From: Ulva prolifera
Lineage: Eukaryota; Chlorophyta; Ulvophyceae; Ulvales; Ulvaceae
Direction of reading: 5' to 3'
NCBI GenBank assembly: GCA_023078555.1
Contig: CM041203.1
Location: 453,481-517,480, forward strand
DNA length: 64,000 nt
This document shows, in pieces, positions 11,165-23,100 of the stretch (positions are counted from its first letter, which is position 1; each line of letters opens with the position of its first letter). The position numbers and the translations under genes are program-made. A model generated the notes under the pieces. That model was given only the letters and a program-made list of their open reading frames with translations, was not told the origin of the DNA and did no database searches.

Positions 11165-12478
11165 TCACAACATCAGCGAGGGCGGTGTTGTAGTGTTGCA
11201 ACACTTTTGGGGGGCATTCTGTGTGCTGAAGAACATGTACAGAATTTTCAAAGGCTTTTGCTTGTCAAAGATAGGGTGATCAGGATTGTCTCGAGATAAC
11301 ATCTTCTGGCATCCGTATCGTCGGGCGTCTGTATCGAACGTATGGCGGAACGAACTGGTGTGCCCCATCCACGGTGAAAGAGTCGGGATTGAATCAAATG
11401 AAGACGATTGGCTTGTGGATTTTGTAGAGATCTTTGAAAACTGCTTCCATGCCATGTCTGCAGTTTGTCTCTTGGCCCCACCGTGTTCACCCTCGTCGTT
11501 CTCCAAGAGAATAGCAGCGCCGTGGCGGTCAATATAAAACCGTTTCTGGCTCTGGCCTTGGAGTTGCCACAGTACACAGGGTGCTGTGAGCTGAACGCCG
11601 AGCCGAATACTTGGAGAGCGCGTACAAGACTCAGTATGTCCGCCTGAGCAGCTTTGACCATTCCACCCTTCCAATTTGTCGTTGTCCGCACCACATTGCA
11701 AGCACACGAACTCGCGATGGGGCTCAGGAGCATGCTCTCGGTTGTAGTGAACTTGGGCTCGGGATTCAAACCTGGTATTCCTGCCACAGTCTCCATCGTG
11801 GCAGGCATGCACAAAGGCTCTGTGCGAGCCATGCAAGTGCATGTGGTCCCTGTAATCAGACTCTGTACTGAACGTTATCTGCTCGCCGATACAGGTGTTC
11901 CAGGCGCAGGCCCATGGAGGATTTGGTATGGCCCAGTCTTGACGCCAGGCGCTGTGTGCTGCAAGCTTGTTTCGCTTGTAAGCCCAAGTTCCACCATGTC
12001 TTATGGCCCTATGAATGCAAAATTGTTGCTGCGTCAGAGGGATTCGATATAAATGACAGCGGGGCAAGTTGCTGCAAAAACCCCTCCTTGTCTGGATTGG
12101 GTGGTCGGGTCTTGAACGCATCACAAGTCGCTTTGCGAGCGGAGCGTGCATCGCCCGTTTGCATCGTGTCACGCTGTAGCAGAACTCAGTGGCTACCTCC
12201 TTTCTGCTTTGTTTGACATGCGGGTCTTTGGAACCCAGGCGAACCTTTGCATTTGGTGACCAAATTGACGGCCTAATGATCTCTCGTGTACGTGTCTGCA
12301 GTAAATTATAATACCCGCCATTTGTTACCGAAGCGCGGGACAAGCGGGGACGCACTAGTGCTTGGGACATCACTTGAACAGGGCCCGGAGGCCGTAGTGC
12401 GTCCTCCTGGGAGACGCGCTTACATCGCCGTTGGTCTGAGCAGGCCCGTGGTCCCAGGAAAGGGTGTCGACTGTGCAT
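11165..12478 (-). CDS. 437-codon open frame with C2H2-like zinc-finger pattern
   Basis: The longest open frame in the gene-poor stretch and unlikely to be open by chance at this base composition. In the middle (about residues 195-275) it has two cysteine-histidine arrays, C-x4-C-x15-H-x3-H then C-x4-C-x12-H-x4-H, followed by C-x2-C. This is compatible with a pair of C2H2 zinc fingers of the long-knuckle type. The N-terminal 60 codons overlap the left copy of an inverted repeat and are basic and Pro-rich, so the true start may lie further in. The C-terminal third shows no recognisable domain. It could be a nucleic-acid-binding protein or a remnant of a mobile element; I cannot tell which. No family name is proposed. 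Confidence 0.45.
   Translation of the reverse strand: MHSRHPFLGPRACSDQRRCKRVSQEDALRPPGPVQVMSQALVRPRLSRASVTNGGYYNLLQTRTREIIRPSIWSPNAKVRLGSKDPHVKQSRKEVATEFCYSVTRCKRAMHAPLAKRLVMRSRPDHPIQTRRGFCSNLPRCHLYRIPLTQQQFCIHRAIRHGGTWAYKRNKLAAHSAWRQDWAIPNPPWACAWNTCIGEQITFSTESDYRDHMHLHGSHRAFVHACHDGDCGRNTRFESRAQVHYNREHAPEPHREFVCLQCGADNDKLEGWNGQSCSGGHTESCTRSPSIRLGVQLTAPCVLWQLQGQSQKRFYIDRHGAAILLENDEGEHGGAKRQTADMAWKQFSKISTKSTSQSSSFDSIPTLSPWMGHTSSFRHTFDTDARRYGCQKMLSRDNPDHPIFDKQKPLKILYMFFSTQNAPQKCCNTTTPPSLML
12300..12442 (+). repeat. Inverted repeat, left copy
   Basis: About 140 bp that reappears in reverse complement at 13340-13486 with roughly 80 percent identity by eye. Read on the plus strand it encodes a peptide beginning near PKRGTSGD and running through EQGPEA to RPPGR. 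The two copies are about 0.9 kb apart. Confidence 0.8.
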
Positions 12479-13339
12479 GTGTGTAGCCGATCCAACTGCT
12501 GAGGCAATGGGTGCACAAGGCCGTCAGATGTGTGCACAGCGCGTTTCCAACAGTGGCGGTGGCGGGCATGCGCTGGCGGGGGTAGGGCAAAACGAGATAG
12601 ATAAGTACGAGATAGATTGCTAACCGGACTCATCGCTCCTGCGCAAGTGCAGGAACATTGAGCCACGACAGCAACTGAATTTCTCATCACAGCAGCACTT
12701 GTAGGCAGTCCGGTGAGCCATCGCAGTCGTCACTGACTCGTCAGTCTGCGGGTTTGCGATGGTGTATCTCGAGATAACGCATGAAAACGCAAAGAGAGGA
12801 GGCAGCCCGCTATCGACCAACTGCATCAAACCCTCAAAACTCAGCGTTCGATTCTTGCTGTTGCGTCTGAGCGCTCGCATCGTTGTGCGGCCAGTCCGCT
12901 GCGAGTAGAGCGCTGTTCTAAGTTCAGCGCAACGCGTTGCAACGCTTGCAGCCGCGCGGGTGCGGCTTGCGAGCACGCGCGAGGCTCGAGATCGCACCAA
13001 AGAGATTTTCGTAGTTCGTTGAGGGCTCCGTGGGCGTGCGGCATTACGGAGCTGGTGCACGCAATGCAGAACTTTTGTTGCAAGGAATAAAAGCTTTATC
13101 ACAATGCGTGCCGGACACTATGAACAAAACGCAGGTGAAAATCGAGGCTTTGCTACCGGAACATAGTGCGTCTGTGTTTGTGGTAAAGGAAGGCCGTGGT
13201 GAGCGAGGTTGGAACGTTGCATGCCCACGTCGTACCTAAGCCACACCGGAACCTTCTCCAAAGTATAGTCCGTCACCTAGAATAGCCCAAAGGTGGATGA
13301 CCTGACAGGAGAGATCAGAGTCAAGTTTGAGAGTCAGGC

Positions 13340-13486
13340 AACTGCTCAGAGTAGCGGTAATCTTAGCGAGTCTCCCGGGAGGACGCGCTGAGGCCTCGGG
13401 GCCCTGTTCTGGTGATGTCCCAAGCACTGGTGTGTCCCCGCTTGCCTTGCGCTTCGGGAACAATTGGCGGGGTTGGCATATTATAT
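13340..13486 (-). repeat. Inverted repeat, right copy
   Basis: Reverse-complement partner of 12300-12442. On the minus strand it keeps the same peptide register (PKRKASGD, EQGPEA, RPPGR) as the left copy. The core stretches around VLGTS and EQGPEA are nearly identical in DNA, and the flanks diverge. Confidence 0.8.
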
Positions 13487-13879
13487 CCGCGTTATATCCT
13501 GAGGGAAGTGGCCCATAAGGCAGACTGTGCTGTCTGGCAGATGTTGCGGGATCTGTGGAGAACGCCGGCCGCCCATGCAGAAGCATGTAGACAAACCTCC
13601 CACCATGAGCCAACAATCACTGCAACACAAACAACCCTTCGAGACTCCAGGATCATCTTTGGCGTTCGATATGAGTCCAAGCCACGGCATTGTCTTCCAG
13701 GGCCGGCACACGGAGTGGCACAGCAACCCAGAGTTCTCGCCCTGCTCAGTCAATGCCTCAATCAATGCCGGCGTGGAAGGGGTGGTCTGTGTCGCAGCAT
13801 ATACAGTGTCATGGGCCCTTCGTTTCCAGCGTCCAATAGTGTGGGCACGGCTGCAGTTGTTGGCAGCGCTCATACAATG

Positions 13880-14960
13880 TCATCGGAGAGCCATCCAGTA
13901 TGCGAAAGCTCTAGGTGCAGCAATGCGCCCACGCCCGAAAAATCACACAGCCGGACGGTGTCAGACCTCAAGCTGTCGTACGAGAGGTTTGCCATGGACT
14001 GATCGAGTCGTTGCCGGCGGGCCCTTTGTGCCGGAAGGGCGTATGAATGGATCTGCTTCACTTCAGGGCGCTTCTCGGAGAGCCTGTAGTCTGAGCCTGT
14101 AGCGTGATGAGGAGTTCTTCCAAGCGCGCAGGAGTGATTTGAGTGCGGTAGTGATACTCTGTTGTCGATGTCAATTTTGATCACAGAGCATGAAGGTCGT
14201 CATGACTGAGATCGTCTCCAGCGCTGGATCGCTTCAAGGCGCGATCATCTATCGATGTCAGCGCGGTCAGAGGCTCTGTAGTTTAACGGTCTACATGGTC
14301 ACATGCAGGCGGGGACGGGGTCTCGGCATCACTCAACAGGCTTACAAGGTCGACAATCGTTCTACTCTGTGGACGACGGCGCTTGTATCTGCCAACAGAT
14401 CCACCAGTGCACGCTGACATTGTGACACCACTGTGGGGCAGACCACCCCCTTTGTGTGTGGTTCGATGAGAGCAGGCAGCCCATGCCCGCTAGCACGCGC
14501 GCGCTGGGCCCGTGCCCGCCATGGCGCGAACCTGCCGCGACATCATGTGTGGCATGCCTGTGCCAATTCGTTAGTGTTCCAAGCCTAGGCCCCCCGGGAG
14601 AATCGCTTTTTAACATAGACAGCGTTGCCGGCCGCCGCCACCGATCACCAGGAGGATTACAAAGACTTGACAGCAGCTACTCGTGCGGTCGTCTGTGTCA
14701 AAGCTTTCGCAATCACTGTTTCCATCAAGCGCGCGACAGGCACATCTTCTGAACGCTTGACGAGCATATCGAAGCCTATCAAAAACAGCAGCCTTCCAGC
14801 TCGCGACACGGCGCTCATCTGTAGCAATCTGTTGCGTCGGGCTTGGCTTCTTGGTGCTGCCATCCGAACATGTCGGGCTCGGTGACCGCTCGACGCCGCG
14901 GCACTGAACTTGATACGCAACCACAATGACTACCAAGCTGTCCAATTCACCCGCTTCCAA
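13880..14960 (-). other. Possible exons of an unrecognised minus-strand gene
   Basis: Several minus-strand open segments look coding and end near splice consensus. One at about 14,100-13,890 is preceded by an ACAG acceptor and followed by a GTATGAG donor. Another, at about 14,410-14,345, ends at GTAAGC. A third, at about 14,870-14,660, encodes a Leu/Ala/Val-rich helical segment. I could not join them into a known protein. They may belong with the unknown frames to the left. This is inference from composition and splice-site look only. Confidence 0.25.
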
Positions 14961-15679
14961 GCCCAGATAGCATCAGCTCACCAATACCCATGTGCACGCA
15001 ACAGCTCACTGCCTGGCGCTCGCTGACCGCATGCCAGCGAGAGGTGGCTGTTTTTGCCTCTGTTGATTCATTTGACCGTTGGCAATGGCGCGCAGCTGCA
15101 GCGGGTTGCTGCCCTGATTTGTACGTGCATGGGTCTGTTCTTGCTATACGCTGAATCGCAGCGAGCCGCGAGTCGCTTGCAATGCACAATACATCCGGAT
15201 CTGAATGTTCGTTCTAGGCTAGGAACACTTTCGTGCACCTACTGATGCATGACGCATCGCAAGCGTCTCCGGGCCGGGCGCATACCAAGGCGGTTGCAAC
15301 CAATCTCTCAAACCAGATACAGTTTCGCAACGACAGGCCATTGCCTGCACATGCGACGTACGACGCTGGATCCAGTTACACGTGCCAGGCAACATCCCCG
15401 CATCCGTGTCAACAACGGACTCAGACAGGTAGACAGAACGCCCATTCGCTCGTGGCATCGAGAATGGCGTCAACTTGTGACATAGCGCGGCTTGACTGAA
15501 ACTTCAACTCGTGGTTCTTGAGGATGAAGCATTCCGAAGCCTGTTTAGCAACTGAACCCCCCAACTTAGCCGGCTCGCTGGTGACCCGTATCGCAAGCTT
15601 ATTGCACGGTGTGCTGTCGAAGGGTGCCTTCTGCTGTGCTTTGATTGCGCGTGCTGCATCTTCCGAGCGATAGGCATCG

Positions 15680-16273
15680 TTGGTTGCAGACGTTGGCCAA
15701 GAAGGCTTCGATGAGTATGAAACGCGGGCCAGAGCTCACATGCCCGATAGAACAGCGGATGATGAGCTACGCAATGCAGCAGATTCACTACGTAAGTCAT
15801 TCCGCCGTGGCCTAGAAGTCGCCTCATCCGGTGCTTTTGAATCTCTGGCACACACAGTGTTGTCTTGCTCGGCAGTCTCCGCTCCCTCCGCACCTCATGT
15901 CCCGAGCAAGGTGCAGCAATCATCAGGAGACGTACCACACAAGGATCTGCAGTCTCAATTGAGGGATCTGTGTGACGAATTGCAAGTGATGGCGGACGAA
16001 GAGCATTCACTGATGGCATCTATGGGCACCAAACAGCACAGTATGTGCATGGATGCAACCTCCCTGGCCGGAGTAAAGTCTATAGTGGATGATGCGCAAC
16101 GAGTCGAATGCTTGGTCGAAACTTGCTCTGAGCAGATGGCACAGCTGAAGCATGAAGAAGCTCAGCTAGCTAGCAGAAACCATGCTGATGCTCTGATTGC
16201 AGAGTCGGGGGTTTGTGAGATGCAGGATGCGTTGATGTTGTGTATGGGGCAGAATCGGCAATCTGCGCAATAA
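15680..16273 (+). CDS. Unrecognised acidic helical protein or exon
   Basis: A 197-codon frame stopping at 16,271-16,273. It is rich in Asp, Glu, Leu, Gln and Ser and has helical stretches, for example around SQLRDLCDELQVMADEE and MAQLKHEEAQLA, that would fit a coiled coil. The frame has no ATG at its left edge; a TGCAG acceptor at about 15,684-15,688 suggests it is a terminal exon. A segment near residue 28 resembles one in the minus-strand frame at 10.45-10.94 kb. I do not recognise a family. Confidence 0.4.
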   Translation: MVADVGQEGFDEYETRARAHMPDRTADDELRNAADSLRKSFRRGLEVASSGAFESLAHTVLSCSAVSAPSAPHVPSKVQQSSGDVPHKDLQSQLRDLCDELQVMADEEHSLMASMGTKQHSMCMDATSLAGVKSIVDDAQRVECLVETCSEQMAQLKHEEAQLASRNHADALIAESGVCEMQDALMLCMGQNRQSAQ

Positions 16274-18728
16274 TTGATTCCTGGACGTGTTGAAATCGTG
16301 AGAGCGCGGCACAATCGCTAGACCTTGTAACATGCCACAGATCAGCAAGATGTGATAATTTGGCTGCGATGCCACAAAATGAGTTGCAGTCTTCACATAT
16401 TCCTTAACACCACGGTGTAGGCGAAACATCTGCTTCACATGATGGTGTGCCACAGATCTGCAATGCGATTCGCTTGGCGCTGCAGTATATGCTGGCTTCA
16501 TTGGTATGCTGCTTACGTCAAAACGACACATAAGCACGCTCACATCAAGCATGGATGTATGCGAGATAGGCTGTGCAGAGTGCACCATCATCCCATCACG
16601 GCGAGCCATGCATGGCAGGCATCCCACCACCAGTTGTCCCAAAACTATGGCGGCTGGGCTAAGGGACTTTCCACGCCTGCTCATACCAGAAACTAGATAA
16701 GCAGCGGGAAGCCCAAGCCTGGGACAGCTGACATGCATAGCCAAAGGATGCTCGGGCGAGGCCCTCGTCAGAACTACGAGCTGACTGTGGGAGGACAAGT
16801 TCAGCCCACGCCAAGTGTCTCGCAAGTGGTGGCAGATATTCGGTGGGACTGCTCAAGCCAAGAACTTGCTTTGTGTGCGCGCCCACTTCGCAGAGGACTG
16901 CGGATAGGCACCAGTCCCGGAGCCATAGCATGCAACTGTGCATGGGCTGCTCCAAGAGCACCTCTATCAGTCACTGGCAAGTGTGCGCCTGATCGCATGA
17001 CCTTTTTTGCATGACATTCATAGCCAAGGTGATCAGGTAGCCCAGAAGATGACTGTGCAGAGATCTACAACACCCTCAGGCTTCCACGTGCTGCTCCGAA
17101 CCCTCAATCTGAAACACGATGCCAAGAAATTAATCGTGCGGATTGGCTGATGAGTAGATCAGGATTTGACCGTCAGCGAAACACCAGCCCCGTAGAGTGC
17201 TGAGACCGACTTCCCTAAAGGTCTGCGGGTCACTACACGGCATAGGCTCCATTCTAGGATCAAGTCCATCACTATCTGGCCTCCTACAGCTGCCCTTGCC
17301 TCCACGCCAGCTTGAAGTAGTAGCAAAGATGGCCAAGCTGCTACCACAATCATGAGCGCGCAGGCCTGCCACGTGTGGCCAAGGCGGCATTGCGGCGGCC
17401 TCAATATACGGACCTGGTGCGGCAAGGCCCCGCCTTTCGCTACGCAAGCAAGGCCCGCCATACTGGGCACGCATGTCCAGGTCAACAGACATCCAGACAG
17501 TTCTTGCACAGTCTGGTGCCGGCACCAGACTATCCCCCAGAGAACGGACCGGGAGACAACACAGCAGTAGTGAATACACCATGAATCCAGCAGCTGCGCA
17601 CAGATATACAAGAGCAGCTCCGAGCCACATGTGATATTGAAACATCGTCCCCCAGACAGCTATAGCGTGAACATGCAGATTTACTGACCACAAAATGCAC
17701 GGGAAGGCACACGCAGTTTGACCATCATCACACGCAGGCGGCAGCCCGATGCGCGAAACAGTGGAGGCAAAACAGGGCCCGATCAGTCAGCACAAAGAGG
17801 AGAAACAAGCTGTTGTAAGCGTAGGTACGATGGGCTGCTCTATGTGGAGCTGTTCCAACTCGTCCCTGAGATCAGAGGCTGGTTTGTATCATCAGCATCA
17901 AGCAAAGCACAGCACACCAAACTAAAATAAGTATTGGCATCACTGCGCTCGTCACAGGGTGGCGCATGCACATCACGGTGGAAACAGGCCAAATAACCCC
18001 TTGTTGACTGGACCGCCTCATGCGACTGCAGCTGGCTGCAGCCGAAGTGTTCGCCAGCGAGGGCGCATGGCAAGCGCACTCTAGATTTTTGAATAGACCC
18101 CCGGAGATCACGTGTTGACTTCCGGACTCGAGGACAGCCTGTACGGGTCTCCGGAGTAGGCAAGGCTTGGCTGATTGATGCCTTGCAAGGCTGTTCAGAT
18201 CTTGGTCGACACGAGCCATGTGCAACGCAGCCATTACGTACTGGAATTTCGGAAAGTGAGATCGACGAGGTCACCTGTACAGCATGGCCACATCGCGACG
18301 AGATCACCTGTATAGCATGGCCATAATTCGTGATGGCTGACTGACCGCACGTGCAACCTTGCTGCGTGAGTGCAGCGATTGCCCGGAAGCGTTGCGTTTG
18401 AAGCAACCCAGCTCGGCCGAAACCTTCGTGTGGCCCACACGGTGTGGGCCCAGCTGACCCCGTCCTTATCGAATTAAAGGCCATCACATGCATGCGGGCG
18501 GAAGCCTTCATGACGTCGCGCAGGTGCGCATCGCCCGAGGCAGCGCACGAAGCACGTACTTAGATAAGCGGACGGCATCCATGGAACGCTTGCGGCGCCT
18601 TTGCGGATCTTGCTTGAGCAGTGCCTAGTTTCGTTTTGAGGCCCGGACGTCACCCCGCGACAGTGTGAAACATGTCACATTTGAAGCACAGCTTATTCCG
18701 TAGGGAGGCCTGCGTCTGAGAAGGCGCC
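16274..18728. other. 2.5 kb without a recognised gene
   Basis: Holds the upstream flank of the ABCG gene. The only frame that stands out is on the minus strand at 17130-17693 (187 codons), with one hydrophobic stretch of about 20 residues near its N-terminus that could be a membrane segment; no family is recognised. A minus-strand frame at 17840-18511 overlaps the start of the large direct repeat and looks low in information. Confidence 0.4.
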
Positions 18729-20138
18729 ATGAGTGCAACTCGAGACGAAGCCAGTCGCCTTATCTCAATCATCTCTGACAGTGTAGACGTGAACGGCGAT
18801 GCGGTGAAACTGTTGCAGAGTGTACCCTCTCACAGGCGAATCACCATCTTGTGGAAGGGGATAAATACGTACGTACCAATATTTAACGCAAAACAATCTT
18901 TGAAGGATCGTTTCGCTGTAGCGCCTCGCACGCACGCAGCACCACAGCAGCGACAGGTGCGCAACGGTCCTGTCCTGGTATTCCATTCTTGCAGGCATTC
19001 TGTTGCGCATGCATAGCGCAAGCAAATTGCGAGTCAGCACTTGGGGACATCATGTGTGCAGCATCACGTGTGCGTTTTGGAGTGGGGCGTTCGAAGGGTA
19101 GGGCTTTCTGCGGTCGTCGTCGCACACAACACGAGGCAGTCATGCGTTTGGCCCCCTGCCTGGAGCTGGCGAGCTCGCGGGCCACCTTTCCAACAACCCG
19201 ACAGCACGTATGCATCACATGGAATCCTCTTGCTCACAAGGGGTGCACGTCAAATGTGCTGCTGTCCGCAAATCCGGGATACCATCGCAAGTACCGCCCG
19301 CACGGCCTGCGAGCATGTTGTGTAGGAGCTGATCACGCATTGCCTCACCACTGCTGTCACACGAGCCATCGACGCAACAAGCAATTGAATGCACTTGTAT
19401 TTGCTCCGACCTCCAACCTTGTATGCTTCAGGTCCTTCATGGCCTGCGGGGCGTCGTTCAGCCTGGAGAGGTGCTTGGACTCATGGGCCCCTCTGGCAGT
19501 GGCAAAACATCCCTCATATCAGTGCTCGGAGGCCGCAAACCTCAGTCCATGACCATCACCGGGGATGTATCCTTCAATGGAACCCCTTTAAACCGCTCCC
19601 TGAAGTCCAACATGGGCTTCGTGCTGCAAGATGATGTTCTCTTTGACTCCTTAACAGTTCATGAGACACTATACTATGCAGCGCGATTACGCCTCCCACA
19701 TGACATGCCCATGTGTGTCCCTCCTTCCTACACCGGAAACGCCTTCATCAACGCGCCGGGCGCAAAACACCGCCTGCCTCTCATCATACGCGGAGCCGCC
19801 TGCTCCTGGCACTCTAAGCATGCTCCAGCAGTCTTTCCTACACTTGAGTGTCCCGACCGGGACCTGAAGCGATTGTCACTCGTGCACAGGTATGAAAAAC
19901 AGGAGCGCGTGGACGGTGTCATCTCTGCTCTTGGCTTGGGAAAATGCAGGGATACGCTCGTTGGCGGCCCCACGCGCCGCGGTGTGTCAGGAGGCGAGCG
20001 CAAGCGAGTGTCGGTTGGACACGAGCTCCTCATCAATCCCTCTGTCATCATTCTGGACGAGCCGACATCGGGCCTCGACTCCACGACAGCCATGTCGCTT
20101 GTGCTCACCCTCCGGTCGTTGGCACGAGACGGCCGTGC
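17895..20138 (+). repeat. Large direct repeat, copy 1 (second copy at 61,757-64,000)
   Basis: Every stretch compared by eye is identical to 61,757-64,000 at a constant offset of 43,862 bp. It covers the upstream flank and the first two exons plus part of the ATPase domain of the ABCG gene. The second copy runs off the window edge, so the full repeat length is unknown. Confidence 0.95.
18263..18323. repeat. Two-copy 28-bp tandem repeat
   Basis: Units at 18263-18290 and 18296-18323 match at 26 of 28 positions, each containing TCACCTGTA or its variant followed by AGCATGGCCA. They lie about 400 bp upstream of the ABCG start and could be a local duplication or paired regulatory site. Confidence 0.7.
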
Positions 20139-23100
20139 TATCATCACCACCATCCACCAGCCCTCTAGCCGCCTGTTCCACCAGCTTGACCGTCTGATGC
20201 TCATGTCAGATGGCCATGCCATCTACAGCGGACTTGCAAAGGCATGCCTCATCAGCAAAGAACAACCTAGAGCAATCGTGGCGCTTTGCGTGTGCTAGGC
20301 ATAGGCCATCAAGGCATACCCATTGTCTGCGCAAGTAATTTCTGTGCTTCCCTGCTGTAATCTGGTGCCAGCTCACTTGAGGTCGGGGATGCGTGGTGGG
20401 TGACCTGTGTTGCCTTGCTGCGCTTACTGCTGGTGTATCTTCAGCATGACCTACGATCTCTGCGGTCTTGGACATGTGTCGCGGCACTGTTGTGTATGCA
20501 CATCCCGCAAGCCTGTCAGCATACAGTACGAGAGAATTTGGTAGCTTGCAGGAGGTGAGTGAGTGGTTTGGCAATCTGGGGTGCAAGCTGCCGTATGGCG
20601 TGAACGTGGCAGACTTTATCCTGGACCTGGCCAGTGGCGAGTTTGAGGACAGCAGGCCCATTCTTGGCGTCATGGGCACAGAACGGAGGGGAAAACTCAT
20701 CGAGGTGTGCAATAAATCCAATGTTGCTCGTTCTCTCGCAGTCCAGCTCTTACCTGTCATTCGTTGGCAGTCCACTTGCAATGATGAATGCGCGGCTGCC
20801 ATGCTAGGCTTGGGCACTTTTTGTCACCAATCATAACTAGGCCGTCCTCTCCTGTCATGGCATACTCCAGTTTTACGGTGGCCGCGATGTGTCCAGCTTT
20901 GCGATTGGGATTCCTTCATACATGTGCATGCGGCACTTGCACAGCCGTCGTCTTGCATGCTGAGACGCACTGGTGGACACCTGATGCAGTAGAGGCTGTA
21001 GCGTGATTTCACTTCTATGTGGCTAGTAACGGCTTGGCCTGTTGCTGTGCAGAAGCAGCACTTTTGTTCCTCCTGCAAGTGATCATGTCCAGGGCAGGTC
21101 TAGGCCAGGATATGATTTCTGACACAGTGGTGACCATCTACAATGGCAGTAGCTCCACAAATTGACATGCGAATTGCCAGGGTGGTAGGAAATCATTGTA
21201 TGACTCCCCTTTGGTGCCGCTATGAGCTGGAATTGCGTCAAGCAGGCACTTGAGCTCGACATGTAGCTTTTGCGCTAAGATATTGGAACAGCACCAGTTC
21301 TCCTGCACATACCCACGCAGACAATGTTGTCGATTTTGCAGGTGTGTGAGTCCTTCCTGGAGGACTGCGAAGATGGCTTCCATGGGAGGAAAGACATCCC
21401 CAATGTGCCAGCGCTGCGTCTAAACTCGCAGTTTGCTGGAGAGGACTTGAGCGATGGGGTCACCGCTGCAACGTCTCGGCGGTTGCGAGGATACCTGCCC
21501 TCCAAGCGCCGAATTTCTGTCCCTGTACAAAAGTATGGCTGCTACCACATGCTCTTCTGTCCAAGGTGATCAAGCTGATTGCGATGTTCGATGTCCACCA
21601 TCATCATGTGTTTAGCACTCGCAGTGCCGCGGGGTCTCGCCCCTTGATCTCAGAATACAGAATTTCAGCTCATCGGCATGATCAGGGTATGCTATGCTGC
21701 TCGAGACAGCTGGTCCACTCGCATGACAGATTCTGAGGTCAGTGCTCTTCAAGTAACAACCTTGACCGGCGTGCAGGCTGGGAGCGAGGTACGTCGAGCA
21801 GCTGAGGGTGCTCTTTGTGCGCAGCATGAAGACTCGACGCTTCCAGGCTCTAGGCGTGCAGCGCTTTTGCAATTTTGGCCTGACTGGCTTTATCGCAGGG
21901 CTACTGTGGTGGCGGCGTGGCGCTGAAAATACAGTGGCTGCAGCCCGTGACATGGCTGCCCTACTTTTCTTTGAGACTGTGCGCACTCCTTGGGGCACAC
22001 CCTGTGCCATTACCTTGTTGCAGAAGCTGGGCATTTGATCACCGACAACGCTCCCCCATGGTCAATCAATGGAATTTCGTGAGTGGACCAATTTCACCGG
22101 GCATACTGTATGATTTATTATTAATGAGAGTTCAGCTGTCACATCTATTGGCATTCATCGTCATCCTTGAGCGTTGCATGCATGGTTATGTAGCATTGTC
22201 GGTATAAAGTCTATCTACAAAGGATTTTGTGTACAGCAGCCTAACTTCATGAAACATTCTACGCATCAGACAATGTGCTGTTGCTGTCATGACACGTGCC
22301 ATGAGACGGCCACGAGTTCGATGCATTGACAACTGCAGACTTTATGCGAGTGGTGCCGAGCACCTCGACCTGTTCAAGACAGAGCGACTCAGTCCTTGGT
22401 CATTGTGTGAAGTGCATTGCTGTGAAAGACTGTCACAACAGGCTGGTTCTGCCTGCAGACTTTCATGTGTGTTGCGATGCTGTTTGGCTCATTGTTCACG
22501 TTCCCGGCAGAGATGAAGATGCTGCTCAAGGAGCGCTCTAGTGGCATGTACAATCTCAGCGCATACTACATCTCCCGTTCAGCTGCATCGATGCCTTTGG
22601 AGCTGCTGTACCCCACAGTATTTACAGTTCTGGCCTACTGGATGGGGGCTCTGCGGCCACAGGTGCGGCAAATGGTTGTTGACTATGGGATTATCCAGAT
22701 CGAGCGGCACCTAAATGCAATATCTATGGGGGCAGGTTTCCAGCGTTGATGCAGATGATCCCGCATATGCTCGCGAGTGGCTGGCGAATCCTAGTGCAAA
22801 TTGTCGACAACAGTGTTGCTGTGCAGTTTGTGTGGTTCCTTGGTAACTGGGCCGCAATTGTGCTGGGAGTTCTGACATCGCAAAGTGTCGGACTATTGAT
22901 TGGTGCGGCGATGCCAAAATTCGAAACCGCGCAGACGACAGCAACAATTGTGATTCTCTCATTCATGCTTGCTAGCGGATTCTGGATACAGCAGATTCCT
23001 TCCTTTTTGTTTTGGCTGAAGTGCGCTGCTGCTCAATTCAGTGCATGCAGTTGCTGCGAGTCTGCCATCAATCAGCAATTGCGGCTGGCAGCACGATCAG

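Noticed and set aside
10450-16273. A large inverted duplication centred near 12.9 kb
   Set aside because: Apart from the roughly 140-bp arms and one short related segment, flanking sequences did not match when compared by eye.
16166-16825. 219-codon minus-strand frame
   Set aside because: Partly antisense to the 15.7-16.3 kb frame. A hydrophobic stretch looks protein-like, but no family or splice model supports it.
17840-18511. 223-codon minus-strand frame upstream of ABCG, also present in the second copy
   Set aside because: Low-information composition and no domain; lies in the presumed promoter and in the repeat, and the second copy is identical so conservation gives no evidence.
19713-19889. 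Reading the ABCG frame straight through as one 291-codon exon
   Set aside because: The added 59 residues interrupt a conserved helix, and precise GT-AG borders in matching phase remove them.
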